A stretch of 64,000 bases of DNA, taken from Parapedobacter sp037190485 (GTDB taxonomy: Bacteria; Bacteroidota; Bacteroidia; Sphingobacteriales; Sphingobacteriaceae). Positions 15,195-23,936 of the stretch are shown here, one piece after another. Under the pieces are notes generated by a model. It was not told the origin of the DNA. It made no database searches and was given only the letters and a program-made list of their open reading frames with translations. Positions within the stretch are counted from its first letter, which is position 1; every line of letters starts with the position of its first letter. A program made the position numbers and the translations under genes. Location of the stretch: assembly GCA_037190485.1 (NCBI GenBank), contig JBBCJB010000001.1, positions 1 through 64,000 of the forward strand, read 5' to 3'.

Positions 15195-15523
15195 TCGTCG
15201 TCCTCGTCCACCCCCTGCGCCCCCCGATAAACCGCCTGCAACTCCGAAAGCGCGTGCATGTCGCGCTTTTGCCTTGCCACGGCCATGCCCGCTTCGTAGA
15301 TGGCGATGGCGCGCTCGCGTTCGCCCAACGTTTCGTAGAGCCTGCCCAGGTGGTAGTACGTGCCCACATAGTCGGGATGGTTGTTCCGCAGGTCTTCGTA
15401 ATAGCGGAGCGCATCGGCCGTTGAACCGTGCTTGAGGTATTCCGTAGCCAAGGCATACTTCAAGAACGGGTCTTGCGGGTTTTCGCCTAGGAAGGCCTGT
15501 AGCTGTTGTATACGATCGTCCAT
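15191..15523 (-). CDS. Small tetratricopeptide-repeat protein
   Basis: A 110-aa protein started at ATG 15523 (MDDRIQQLQAFLG). It carries about three TPR helix pairs: DPFLKYALATEYLKHG, DALRYYEDLRNNHPDY and GTYYHLGRLYETLGERERAIAIY. It ends in an acidic tail (GVDEDDD). TPRs are protein-binding scaffolds; the partner is unknown. A TATTTTTG box stands 5 nt before the start, so longer upstream starts in the same frame are unlikely. Confidence 0.85.
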   Translation of the reverse strand: MDDRIQQLQAFLGENPQDPFLKYALATEYLKHGSTADALRYYEDLRNNHPDYVGTYYHLGRLYETLGERERAIAIYEAGMAVARQKRDMHALSELQAVYRGAQGVDEDDD

Positions 15524-15528
15524 GCCCG

Positions 15529-15536
15529 CAAAAATA
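15529..15536 (-). promoter_or_regulatory. -7 box directly before the TPR gene
   Basis: CAAAAATA is TATTTTTG on the minus strand, 5 nt from ATG 15523. Confidence 0.6.
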
Positions 15537-15623
15537 CCAATTAAATGCAAAATGCGACACCCGCTAAATACTATGCTTGCATAATAAAAAAAGTTTGCCG
15601 ATTTTTGTCGAAAACCGATTGTC

Positions 15624-16361
15624 ATGAAGATATTAGTATGCATCAGCAATGTCCCGGACACCACTTCCAAGATCACATTCTCGAGCGACCACACGAGCCT
15701 GAACACCGCAGGGCTGCAATACATCGTGAACCCGTATGACGAAATCGCGCTGTCAAAGGCGATAGGCCTCGCCGAAGGCGGGAAAGGCACCGTGACCGTG
15801 ATCAATGTGGGCGAGGCCGGCACGGAGGCGACCATCCGCAAGGCGTTGGCCACCGGTGCCGATGACGCCGTTCGTGTGGACGCCGCGCCGCGCGACGCTT
15901 GGTTCGTGGCCAATCAGGTAGCGGCATACGCCAAGGACAAACAGTTCGACCTTATCCTGACCGGCCGGGAATCCATTGATTACAACGGATCACAGGTGGC
16001 GGCGCTGCTGGGCGAGCTGCTGGGGATACCGTCGGTTTCGACCGCCAAGAAAATCGAGGTCGAAAACGGATCGGCCACCGTGGAACGTGAAATAGAAGGC
16101 GGCAAGGAAATCCTTTCGGTTCCATTGCCCTTTGTCGCGGGCACGGCCGAAGGCGTGGCTGAACCGCGCATACCGAATATGCGGGGCATCATGGGCGCGC
16201 GCAGCAAACCGCTGGCCGTGATCGAAGCCGTGGATGTGCCGACCTTGTCGAAAATAGTCCGGTATGAAACGCCCGAACCGCGCGGGACGGTAACGCTCGT
16301 GGACGGCAACGAAGTGGAAAAGCTCGTGGACCTCTTGCACAATAAGGCGCGGGTAATCTAG
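15624..16361 (+). CDS. etfB: Electron transfer flavoprotein, beta subunit
   Basis: A 245-aa protein (MKILVCISNVPDTTSKI). The adenine nucleotide alpha-hydrolase-like fold is shown by NPYDEIALSKAIGLAEG, LILTGRESIDYNGSQVAALLGELLG (read as two consecutive parts) and the recognition-loop region VEREIEGGKEIL near the middle. It binds AMP and docks dehydrogenases, passing electrons to the FAD of the alpha subunit. etfA follows after 58 nt, so the pair is one operon. Acyl-CoA dehydrogenases are the usual partners but none is in the window. Confidence 0.95.
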   Translation: MKILVCISNVPDTTSKITFSSDHTSLNTAGLQYIVNPYDEIALSKAIGLAEGGKGTVTVINVGEAGTEATIRKALATGADDAVRVDAAPRDAWFVANQVAAYAKDKQFDLILTGRESIDYNGSQVAALLGELLGIPSVSTAKKIEVENGSATVEREIEGGKEILSVPLPFVAGTAEGVAEPRIPNMRGIMGARSKPLAVIEAVDVPTLSKIVRYETPEPRGTVTLVDGNEVEKLVDLLHNKARVI

Positions 16362-16419
16362 GGGAAGCATCGATGCGGACAACAACACGTAAATTAGCAA
16401 TAATCCAAAATCAAATAGC

Positions 16420-17394
16420 ATGTCAGTTTTAGTATATGCCGAAAATACGGACGGCAAGTTCAAGAAATCCGTCCATGAAGTGGTATCGTATGCCAAGGCC
16501 GTGGCCGATCAGCTCGACACGACGCTCACGGCCCTATCCATCGGCGACGTGGACGCTGCCGAACTGGCGTCGCTCGGCAAGTACGGCGCGTCGACCGTAT
16601 TGGACGTGTCTGCCGCGCGACTTGGCAAGTTCGTGAACCAAGCTTACGCCTCGGTGGTCTCAGCGGCGGCGCAAAAGATCCAAGCCGACGTGGTGATCAT
16701 ATCCAACTCGTTCAGCGGAAAAGGGTTGGCTCCGCGGGTGGCGGCCAAATTGGAGGCCGGATTGGCCGATGGCGCGGTCGAACTGCCCGCCATCGACGGC
16801 GACAAGATGACCCTGAAAAAGACCGCGTTTTCCGGAAAAGCCTTCGCGGTCACTGAGCTGTCGTCCAACAAGAAAGTCATCGCCCTGAACCCCAATGCGT
16901 TCGAAGTGCGCGAAAATGCCGTAAACGCCAACGTTGAGCCATTCGCACCCGAAATCGGCGACAGCGACTTCGCCGCCGTGGTCAAGGATATCGTGCGGGC
17001 AACCGACAAGGTGACCTTGCCCGACGCAGAGATCGTCGTGTCCGCCGGCCGTGGGCTGAAAGGGCCGGAAAACTGGCACTTGGTTGAAGAACTCGCCGGT
17101 GCACTGGGTGCGGCCACCGCCTGCTCCAAGCCGGTGTCCGATGCCGGGTGGCGCCCCCATGCCGAACACGTCGGACAGACCGGCATCGCCGTGAGCCCGA
17201 ACCTATACATCGCGATCGGCATTTCCGGGGCCATACAACACCTGGCGGGGGTAAGTTCCTCCAAAACCATCGTGGTCATCAACAAGGATCCCGAAGCCCC
17301 CTTCTTCAAGGTGGCCGACTATGGCATCGTAGGCGATGCGTTTGAGGTGGTGCCGAAACTTACCGCAGCGATCAAGGCATACAAGGGCATATAA
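16420..17394 (+). CDS. etfA: Electron transfer flavoprotein, alpha subunit
   Basis: A 324-aa protein (MSVLVYAENTDGKF). The C-terminal half (about 195-320) is the FAD-binding domain: VVSAGRGLKGPENW, AATACSKPVSDAGW, HVGQTG, and IAIGISGAIQHLAG are its standard motifs. It receives electrons from dehydrogenases through the etfB subunit and passes them to ETF-quinone oxidoreductase or another acceptor. The start is fixed by ATG 16420 with no better upstream choice. Standard length. Confidence 0.95.
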   Translation: MSVLVYAENTDGKFKKSVHEVVSYAKAVADQLDTTLTALSIGDVDAAELASLGKYGASTVLDVSAARLGKFVNQAYASVVSAAAQKIQADVVIISNSFSGKGLAPRVAAKLEAGLADGAVELPAIDGDKMTLKKTAFSGKAFAVTELSSNKKVIALNPNAFEVRENAVNANVEPFAPEIGDSDFAAVVKDIVRATDKVTLPDAEIVVSAGRGLKGPENWHLVEELAGALGAATACSKPVSDAGWRPHAEHVGQTGIAVSPNLYIAIGISGAIQHLAGVSSSKTIVVINKDPEAPFFKVADYGIVGDAFEVVPKLTAAIKAYKGI

Positions 17395-17469
17395 CGCTCC
17401 GAAAAGCGAGATCGATGGCGGCTTTTTCAATAACAATTCGCATCTTTGCATTTCCTGCATCGCAGTGGT

Positions 17470-18081
17470 ATGAAGAAGATCAAATTAGATATTGTCGGGT
17501 TATCATACAGCCAGACCCAATCCGGTGCATATGCACTGGTCTTGGGCGAGGTCTCGGGGCGCCGTAGGCTACCCATCATCATCGGCGGGTTCGAGGCCCA
17601 GGCCATCGCCATCGAAATCGAGAAAATGACACCGAGCAGGCCATTGACCCACGACCTGTTCAAGACGTTCGCCGAGACCTACCACATCAAGATCGACGAA
17701 GTGATCATCTATAATCTCGTGGACGGGATTTTCTATGCAAAGATCATCTTCAACGATGGTCACAAACAGACCGAAATCGACGCGCGCACTTCCGACGCCA
17801 TCGCCTTGGCCGTTCGATTCAAGGCCTCGGTATTCACCTACGAATTCATCCTGGCATCGGCAGGCATCGTCATCGAAGGCAATGACTTCGTTTTCCTGGA
17901 AAACATCGAATCGGCCGGCACCGGAGACCCGGAGGCCGCGGCGCCCAAGGATGCATCCTCATCCTACGGGGCCATGACCGAGGAACAATTGCAGGATACG
18001 CTTTCCAAGGCCTTGGCCGATGAACAGTACGAAAAAGCGGCACGCATACGCGACGAGCTGAGTCGCCGGAAATCGTCCTAA
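17470..18081 (+). CDS. DUF151 bifunctional nuclease family protein with UvrB/UvrC motif
   Basis: A 203-aa protein started at ATG 17470 (MKKIKLDIVGLSYS). Residues 1-135 form the DUF151 (bifunctional DNase/RNase) domain, with ALVLGEVSGRRRLPIIIGGFEAQAIA, quoted in two parts, and ARTSDAIALAVRF. A short UVR coiled hairpin closes the protein (LQDTLSKALADEQYEKAARIRDEL, of which YEKAARIRDEL is the signature). A near-consensus promoter (CATCTTTG) lies at 17441-17448. The nuclease label is from family knowledge; the cellular target is unknown. The nucleoside permease starts 18 nt later. Confidence 0.9.
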   Translation: MKKIKLDIVGLSYSQTQSGAYALVLGEVSGRRRLPIIIGGFEAQAIAIEIEKMTPSRPLTHDLFKTFAETYHIKIDEVIIYNLVDGIFYAKIIFNDGHKQTEIDARTSDAIALAVRFKASVFTYEFILASAGIVIEGNDFVFLENIESAGTGDPEAAAPKDASSSYGAMTEEQLQDTLSKALADEQYEKAARIRDELSRRKSS

Positions 18082-18099
18082 GACCAAGGTGACCAACCG

Positions 18100-19329
18100 A
18101 TGTCGCTGAAACTGCGCCTCACCGTCATGAACTTTTTCCAGTTCTTCGTTTGGGGGGCGTGGTTGATATCGCTCGGCGGATACATGGCCAACCAAATGGC
18201 CTTTACCGGCCTGCAAATCGGCTCGGTGTATTCGACCATGGGTATCGCGTCGATATTCATGCCCGGATTGCTGGGCGTCGTGGCCGATCGCTGGGTCAAT
18301 GCCGAACGGGTATTCGCCGCGGCGCATTTCATCGGTGCCGGTGCGCTTATTGCCGCGACCCGGGCCACCGACTTCGAAACCTTCTATGGCTTCATGCTTG
18401 TCAATTCGCTTTTCTACATGCCAACCTTGGCGCTGTCAAACTCCGTTTGTTACAATGTATTGAGCCGTAGCGGGTGCGACGTGGTGAAAGCGTTCCCCCC
18501 TATCCGCGTATGGGGAACGGTCGGATTCATCGTGGCGATGTGGGCGGTAGACCTGCTCGGCTGGACGAAAGACGCCAACCAGCTTTACCTGGCGGCAGGC
18601 GCGGGGCTGTTCCTGGCATGCTATGCGCTTACCGTCCCGCCCTCCCCACCGTTCCTCGACGAAACACGGCGGAAATCGTTGGCATCCTCCTTAGGGCTGG
18701 ATGCCTTCGTCTTGTTGAAGCGAAGGCATACGGCCCTTTTTTTCGTGTTCTCCTTGCTGCTGGGGGCGGCCCTGCAAATCACGAATGCGTTCGGCGGGCC
18801 GTTCCTGGATGATTTCAAACACACCTATCCCGAATCTTTCGGTGTGCGACACCCGAACCTATTGCTTTCCATCTCCCAGATCTCCGAAACGTTCTTTATC
18901 CTCCTGATCCCCTTCTTTCTCACGCGGTTCGGCATACGCAACGTCATCCTCATCAGTATCTTCGCCTGGGTGATTCGATTCGGGCTGTTCGGCTTGGGCA
19001 ACCCGGATAACGGGCTCTACCTGCTCGTGCTGTCGATGATCATCTATGGGATGGCCTTTGATTTCTTCAACATATCCGGCTCGTTGTACGTAGAGCATGT
19101 GGCAACGCCTCGGATACGCTCCAGTGCACAGGGCCTGTTCATGATCATGACCAACGGATTCGGTGCCATCATCGGCGGTTACGGCAGCGGTTGGGTGGTC
19201 GACCGCTTCACCGATGCGACGGGATTGCGGGATTGGCCCAGCATCTGGTTCACGTTCGCCGGTTATGCGATGCTATTGGCCGTTTTCTTCCTGGTGTCAT
19301 TCCGGAACAAGCGGATCGTGCCGGCTTAG
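18100..19329 (+). CDS. MFS nucleoside permease (NupG/XapB family)
   Basis: A 409-aa protein with 12 hydrophobic segments. The opening KLRLTVMNFFQFFVWGAW and the loop GLQIGSVYSTMGIASIFMPG (quoted in parts) are characteristic of nucleoside:proton symporters, as are VKAFPPIRVWGTVGF and SSAQGLFMIMTNGFGAIIGG, again read in sections. It would import nucleosides with protons across the inner membrane. It starts 18 nt after the DUF151 gene, giving a possible nuclease-plus-uptake unit. No nucleoside hydrolase or phosphorylase is adjacent. It converges with the RES toxin gene, 7 nt apart. Confidence 0.9.
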   Translation: MSLKLRLTVMNFFQFFVWGAWLISLGGYMANQMAFTGLQIGSVYSTMGIASIFMPGLLGVVADRWVNAERVFAAAHFIGAGALIAATRATDFETFYGFMLVNSLFYMPTLALSNSVCYNVLSRSGCDVVKAFPPIRVWGTVGFIVAMWAVDLLGWTKDANQLYLAAGAGLFLACYALTVPPSPPFLDETRRKSLASSLGLDAFVLLKRRHTALFFVFSLLLGAALQITNAFGGPFLDDFKHTYPESFGVRHPNLLLSISQISETFFILLIPFFLTRFGIRNVILISIFAWVIRFGLFGLGNPDNGLYLLVLSMIIYGMAFDFFNISGSLYVEHVATPRIRSSAQGLFMIMTNGFGAIIGGYGSGWVVDRFTDATGLRDWPSIWFTFAGYAMLLAVFFLVSFRNKRIVPA

Positions 19330-19336
19330 GCATAGC

Positions 19337-19813
19337 CTATTTCATCCGGATATCGATCAGCCGGCTATCCACGGGCAGCCGTTCGACGGACGCAACCGTC
19401 ACGAAGGCGTGATAGCCCGGGAACAACGGATTCAGCAAGCAATTGAATTCCCTCGGATTGACCGCCGACCGCACACGGATGGCGAGGCATTCCATCTCGC
19501 GCATCCACTTGTCGCCGAGTCGCTTATTTTCCAGGTTCCCCAATTTCATCCAGTTTTTTGGGTAGGCCGATTCGGGTACCGTATGGATCAACGCCGGCGT
19601 TGCCTCGACGTGGATGTTCATGATGTACAGCTGCGGCGGGATGATGTCGGGGTCGAAATGCACCAGGTTTTCGAGGTAAGCCAGCGAACTGTTCTCGCTG
19701 GTGTACAGCATGTACGTTCCGGGGCTGTTCCAACGCCCGCCGAACCGATAGGCGCCCATGCCCGAGAGGTCCGACGCCCGCTGCCGTGATTTGGCGATCC
19801 GAAAAAGCTGCAT
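19337..19813 (-). CDS. RES-domain toxin (NAD+-degrading family)
   Basis: A 158-aa protein started at ATG 19813 (MQLFRIAKSRQRA). The three residues that name the family are visible: Arg in the N-terminal FRIAKSR/GGRWNSPG region, Glu48 in YLENLVH, and Ser116 in RVRSAVNPREFNCLLNPL. Family members degrade or phosphorolyse NAD+ and stop growth unless bound by the antitoxin. The antitoxin gene lies directly upstream with TGATG overlap, so the two are coupled. Intact motifs suggest an active toxin. Its open frame extends upstream into the antitoxin, which is not credible. Confidence 0.92.
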   Translation of the reverse strand: MQLFRIAKSRQRASDLSGMGAYRFGGRWNSPGTYMLYTSENSSLAYLENLVHFDPDIIPPQLYIMNIHVEATPALIHTVPESAYPKNWMKLGNLENKRLGDKWMREMECLAIRVRSAVNPREFNCLLNPLFPGYHAFVTVASVERLPVDSRLIDIRMK

Positions 19814-20274
19814 CAGGAGTACACACCCTCTTCGATCCGCCCCAAAACGGTATCGACCAGCGCAAGCCCGGTGGGCATATGGAATAGCTCCAATGGCCGC
19901 ATCCCATTCAATGCGCGATTGGGGGTGGCCAACCAATCCCGCACCTTCTCTTCGTCTTCGAAGACTTCCATGGCATGCTCAACCACCTTCGCGATCTCGA
20001 TGAGGTGGGAAGAGGTATGCCGATCCAGCCGATCGTCGCCTTTCTTGCGCTCGACCGTTTTGACCGACATGTCCAGGATGCCTTCCACAAATGCCTTCCT
20101 CGGCATGCCCAAGAATGAAACCAACGCGTCCAGCGACGCCTTGGTGAGCCCCACGCTGCTCAACGTGATCAGGTCGAACTCCGTCTTGATGCTGGTACCC
20201 AGCACATCGCGGCCTCCTAGCAACGAGGTCACGTTCCACTGTATTTTTGTTTCCTTTCGATTCAAGAGCGCCAT
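19813..20274 (-). CDS. Xre/MbcA/ParS-type antitoxin of the RES pair
   Basis: A 153-aa protein (MALLNRKETKIQWNVTSLLG). Residues about 35-95 give the Xre-like helix-turn-helix (GLTKASLDALVSFLGMPRKAF, read as two helices). Residues about 100-150 give the MbcA/ParS toxin-binding domain (VFEDEEKVRDWLATPNRALNG, then ELFHMPTGLALVDTVLGRIE). It blocks the RES toxin and represses the operon. The stop TGA shares its A with the toxin ATG. A TACCTTTG box lies 17 nt upstream of the start. Confidence 0.92.
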   Translation of the reverse strand: MALLNRKETKIQWNVTSLLGGRDVLGTSIKTEFDLITLSSVGLTKASLDALVSFLGMPRKAFVEGILDMSVKTVERKKGDDRLDRHTSSHLIEIAKVVEHAMEVFEDEEKVRDWLATPNRALNGMRPLELFHMPTGLALVDTVLGRIEEGVYS

Positions 20275-20291
20275 GTTTGCGACATTTTATC

Positions 20292-20299
20292 CAAAGGTA
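20292..20299 (-). promoter_or_regulatory. Promoter of the RES/Xre operon
   Basis: CAAAGGTA is TACCTTTG on the minus strand, 17 nt before the antitoxin start. The antitoxin HTH probably binds nearby. Confidence 0.6.
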
Positions 20300-20351
20300 A
20301 GGATAATTTGTCGTTTATCAAAATCCGGCTGGAAAAATCCAGGGGTTACCC

Positions 20352-23300
20352 TCAAAGCAGCTCGAGCAGTCGATCCCGGTCTAACGTGTGGAGGAACGAG
20401 GCGTCGTCACTGACCAATCCGCTTGCCAATTCGGTTTTCGTTGCCTGCAATCGAAGGATCTTCTCCTCGACGGTATTGGGCGTGACCAACCGGTACGCGA
20501 CGACGTCCTTGCGCTGCCCGATGCGGTGCACGCGATCGATCGCCTGCCGCTCGACGGCCGGATTCCACCACGGATCGACCACGTATACGATATCCGCCGC
20601 GGTCAGGTTCAGCCCCGTACCGCCCGCTTTCAGGCTCACCAGGAAAACGCGTATCGCCGGGTCTTGCTGGAAGGCATCGACGGCGCGCTTGCGATCGCGC
20701 GTAGCGCCCGTCAGGATGGCGTAGGGCACGCCGATTTCGCCAAGCATGCCCTCGATGAGGCGCAGCATCGCCACGAATTGGGAGAATACCACGACCTTGT
20801 GGTGAGGTGCCTTATCCTTGATCTGCTCCCGAAGCAGCTCGATTTTGCCCGATACATGGGCATTCAGCATACCGTCGGGCAGCAGCGCCGGCGAATTGCA
20901 GATCTGCCGCAAGCGGGTGAGCCCGCGGAGCACATGCATGGGGCTTTTGTCTAGCTCCTCGCCCGAAAGCGCACAAACGAAATCCCGGAACTCCTTTTCG
21001 TAGGCTTCGTAGACGTTCCGCTGCTCGTCTCCCATCTCACTGTAAAGCACCATGTTGGACTTCGCGGGCAATTCGGAGGCGACTTCGGCTTTCGTCCGCC
21101 TTAACATGAAGGGCTGGATCTTGCGCTGGAGGGCCTCCCTTCGCTTCCGATCCTTGAACTGGTCGATGGGCCTGCCGTAGACATCACGGAAATAGCGCTT
21201 GTCGCCCAACAAACCGGGACAGGCAACGGCGAGCTGCCCGTACAGATCGAATGTACTGTTCTCGAACGGCGTACCGCTTATGGCGATCCGATTGCGCGAT
21301 TGCAGCAGGCATACGGCCTTGTGCCGCTGCGAATCGGCATTCTTGATGTGCTGCGATTCGTCCAGGTAGACCGCGTTGAACGCGAACCCCTTGAGGAAAC
21401 GGATCGCCAACACCAAGGTGGCGTAGGAGGTGAGCACGACGTCGTGGTCGCGAAAGGCCGCCGCCGATTCAACGCGGTTGGCACCGTGCCAGGTCAGCAC
21501 GCGCAACGAGGGGGCCACGGTGGCCAGCTCCCGCCGCCAGTTGAACAGCAACGTGGTCGGCACAACCACCAGGTCGGTCCCGGTACGCCCGCGTTCGCGT
21601 TGCGACAGCATGAAGGCGATGACCTGAATGGTCTTGCCCAACCCCATGTCATCGGCCAGGATCCCACCGAAACCGAAGGTATCCAGAAACCCCAGCCAAT
21701 TCAACCCTTGCCGCTGGTACGGACGCAGTTTGACCTGCAAACCGTCCGGTTCGGCTACGGGTTCGATTGATTCGAAATGCCGTATGCGCTCGCGCAGCGC
21801 CTCGATCTCACGTGCGGCATGCGCATCGAACTGCGACGCATCGTAGAGTGTCGCCACGGTTTCGAAATTGGCTTTCGCGAACCGGACCGTCTCGTCGTCG
21901 ACCAGTTCCCCGGCGTGGAAATACGCTGCGAACCTATCCACCCACTCCTGCGGGAGGATACCCTGCGTTCCGTCATCCAAGGCCACGTAGCGGCTCTTGT
22001 TCCTTAACGCGGCCTGTATTTTCCGCAATGACGCTTTTTTCCGGCCAAAGCGCACCGCATGCGTGACGTTGAACCAATTGACCCCACTGATCACCTTGAT
22101 GTCGATACGCACGCGTTCCGGGCTTAACGTATTGCCGCTCAATTCATTGAACCCATAGACCTCGATGGAGGCGCCGCGCCAGGCATCGAACGCTGGCAGG
22201 AACCAGGCCTCGTCCAGGAAATGGGATTTATGGAGATAGAAATAATACAGTTGATTGGCCAGCTGCTCGGCGAAATGGGGATGCTGTTTCAGCAAAAGCC
22301 CCAGGAACGCCGCCTCCAGCCCATCGTCCCTCGGCACCAAAAAGTCGTTGCCTCCCGCGTCTACGGCCGTTACCTGCTTTTCGGTCCGTATGGCCACCTC
22401 CGCCTCCCCATAGCGCACCACCGGGATGATCATCACATGCGGGCCGAAATCAGACAGGTAGAGCAACCGTTCGGGCGGCGCCGACAGGTTGGCTTCCGCG
22501 AGCTGCTTTTCGGTACCGGGTACCAAGCCGGCATACGCCACGCGGATCGTATTCGACAGCTTGTCCAGCAGTTGCCGTCTGAAATCCGGGTATTTGCTGG
22601 CATGCACGTACAGGTTGCCGCCGCTTTCCCTGAGCAGCTCGATCACCGAAAGCAGCAACAGGCTGTCCACCAGGTAAAGGACTTTTTCCAACAGGAGGAA
22701 ATAACCGAACTTGAGCGGCAACGCATGCAGCGCGAAAAGCCTGTCGCCAATGGCGATCGATCCTGTTACGGCATACAGCGCGCCCTCGGCCGAAACGGAC
22801 AACCTGACGGTATCCGGGGCGGTCGCCAACCTGACGGGCACCAGGGTCTTGGACGACACCTGTCCACCCCGCTGATCGTCGAGGTAGTAGCAGGCATATT
22901 CCGCTGCGCTTTCCTGGATGACGCGGAGCGCGGCCGCATCGGAAGGCGATCGCCCTTCGCCCCCCACTTGCTGGAACTTGGCGACGGCGGCGTAGAACTT
23001 CGCCTCGCCTACGTCACGGGCCGAAGCGATGTGATCCAGGGGGCGAATACGGATAAAAGGCGGCTTTACCTTGCCATTGGCCGTGCGTGCGGCATCATAA
23101 AGGTCAATGACCAGGTAGCCGTAATACTTGTGTTTGCTAATGACGATGATGGTGCGGTCGGTCGATGGCCGTCTCGGGGCTTCGGGTAGCTGGAGGTCAT
23201 CGGCCTGCCTTGCCAACGCCTGCAGCTTGGGCGAACCGAGCGACAGCAATCCCGGCAACCTCGGCTGGATGGACAGCCGGCCCTCGTCGTACACGGGTAC

Positions 23301-23714
23301 CAGGTACCGATCCAATGCGACCTCATGCTCAAGCCCATAGCCCGCCGCCGCCTGCCGGAGCCGACGTTGCCGCAGCGGGGCGTCGAAGAAGATACGCAGC
23401 TCTTCCCGGCGGAGGATGGCCGTCAGCACGATCTGCTCGGCCAGGGTAGGCGCCTCCGGATCGCCGGGACTATCGCCGGAAACGGTTATCGAACCGCTTT
23501 CCTGGACGACCGCGACGGTAACCGGTTCGCCGCCATCCGCCTGGAGGCTGAACGAACCCGCATTCACCCCAAGCGCCAAGGGACGCACGGAAGAAACGGT
23601 CGACCGCTCCAGATACCTGCCGCGCCCCCCGGCCGCCATGACCATCGACTCGGTGAGGCCGTCGAACGTGATATCGCGAAAGACGAACGTGCGCAATTCC
23701 TGGAACCCATGCAT
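20352..23714 (-). CDS. SNF2-family DNA-dependent ATPase (helicase-like)
   Basis: A 1120-aa protein started at ATG 23714 (MHGFQELRTF), chosen because a TATCTTTG box lies 3 nt upstream. The first 600 residues are poorly conserved and may hold a SWIM-less regulatory region. The motor follows: DDMGLGKTIQ (Walker A, about 688), then VVVPTTLLFNW, the DEAH-like box DESQHIKN (about 785), SGTPFEN, and the C-terminal helicase motifs SQFVAML, LKAGGTGLNLTAA and DRVHRIGQ. It uses ATP to move along or remodel DNA-protein complexes. No methylase or nuclease partner lies beside it, so a defence role is not supported. Confidence 0.93.
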   Translation of the reverse strand: MHGFQELRTFVFRDITFDGLTESMVMAAGGRGRYLERSTVSSVRPLALGVNAGSFSLQADGGEPVTVAVVQESGSITVSGDSPGDPEAPTLAEQIVLTAILRREELRIFFDAPLRQRRLRQAAAGYGLEHEVALDRYLVPVYDEGRLSIQPRLPGLLSLGSPKLQALARQADDLQLPEAPRRPSTDRTIIVISKHKYYGYLVIDLYDAARTANGKVKPPFIRIRPLDHIASARDVGEAKFYAAVAKFQQVGGEGRSPSDAAALRVIQESAAEYACYYLDDQRGGQVSSKTLVPVRLATAPDTVRLSVSAEGALYAVTGSIAIGDRLFALHALPLKFGYFLLLEKVLYLVDSLLLLSVIELLRESGGNLYVHASKYPDFRRQLLDKLSNTIRVAYAGLVPGTEKQLAEANLSAPPERLLYLSDFGPHVMIIPVVRYGEAEVAIRTEKQVTAVDAGGNDFLVPRDDGLEAAFLGLLLKQHPHFAEQLANQLYYFYLHKSHFLDEAWFLPAFDAWRGASIEVYGFNELSGNTLSPERVRIDIKVISGVNWFNVTHAVRFGRKKASLRKIQAALRNKSRYVALDDGTQGILPQEWVDRFAAYFHAGELVDDETVRFAKANFETVATLYDASQFDAHAAREIEALRERIRHFESIEPVAEPDGLQVKLRPYQRQGLNWLGFLDTFGFGGILADDMGLGKTIQVIAFMLSQRERGRTGTDLVVVPTTLLFNWRRELATVAPSLRVLTWHGANRVESAAAFRDHDVVLTSYATLVLAIRFLKGFAFNAVYLDESQHIKNADSQRHKAVCLLQSRNRIAISGTPFENSTFDLYGQLAVACPGLLGDKRYFRDVYGRPIDQFKDRKRREALQRKIQPFMLRRTKAEVASELPAKSNMVLYSEMGDEQRNVYEAYEKEFRDFVCALSGEELDKSPMHVLRGLTRLRQICNSPALLPDGMLNAHVSGKIELLREQIKDKAPHHKVVVFSQFVAMLRLIEGMLGEIGVPYAILTGATRDRKRAVDAFQQDPAIRVFLVSLKAGGTGLNLTAADIVYVVDPWWNPAVERQAIDRVHRIGQRKDVVAYRLVTPNTVEEKILRLQATKTELASGLVSDDASFLHTLDRDRLLELL

Positions 23715-23717
23715 GCA

Positions 23718-23725
23718 CAAAGATA
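23718..23725 (-). promoter_or_regulatory. Proximal -7 box of the SNF2 gene
   Basis: CAAAGATA is TATCTTTG on the minus strand, only 3 nt before ATG 23714. Confidence 0.6.
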
Positions 23726-23757
23726 AGATAGCTGAACGGAAGGTTGCGATAAAAATG

Positions 23758-23790
23758 AAAGGTTTCCAAACGGGGAGAATGGAAACCTTT
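23758..23790. other. Perfect 11-bp hairpin in the SNF2 leader
   Basis: AAAGGTTTCCA (23758-23768) pairs with TGGAAACCTTT (23780-23790) across an 11-nt loop. It lies between the two candidate promoters of SNF2, so only transcripts from the distal one would contain it. It could end transcription, attenuate, or be a relic of a lost leader. Confidence 0.55.
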
Positions 23791-23823
23791 ACTAACCAAT
23801 TATAAACCTAAATTATGATGACA

Positions 23824-23831
23824 CAAAGATA
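23824..23831 (-). promoter_or_regulatory. Distal -7 box upstream of SNF2
   Basis: CAAAGATA is TATCTTTG on the minus strand, about 110 nt upstream of the SNF2 start, giving a leader that includes the 23758-23790 hairpin. Confidence 0.4.
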
Positions 23832-23936
23832 GTGTTTATTCTACACAATCCAAAATTATTTTTATTTTTTTGATATCCATCGAAATTTGAAGCAAAAACC
23901 AAGAAAAGGCGGGCAGGTCAGGGGGAATCCAGTCCG

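Noticed and set aside
19337..23714. Defence island (RES toxin plus SNF2 helicase)
   Set aside because: The two are separate transcription units with no methylase, nuclease or phospholipase partner of DISARM- or Zorya-type systems; SNF2 alone is common in core genomes.
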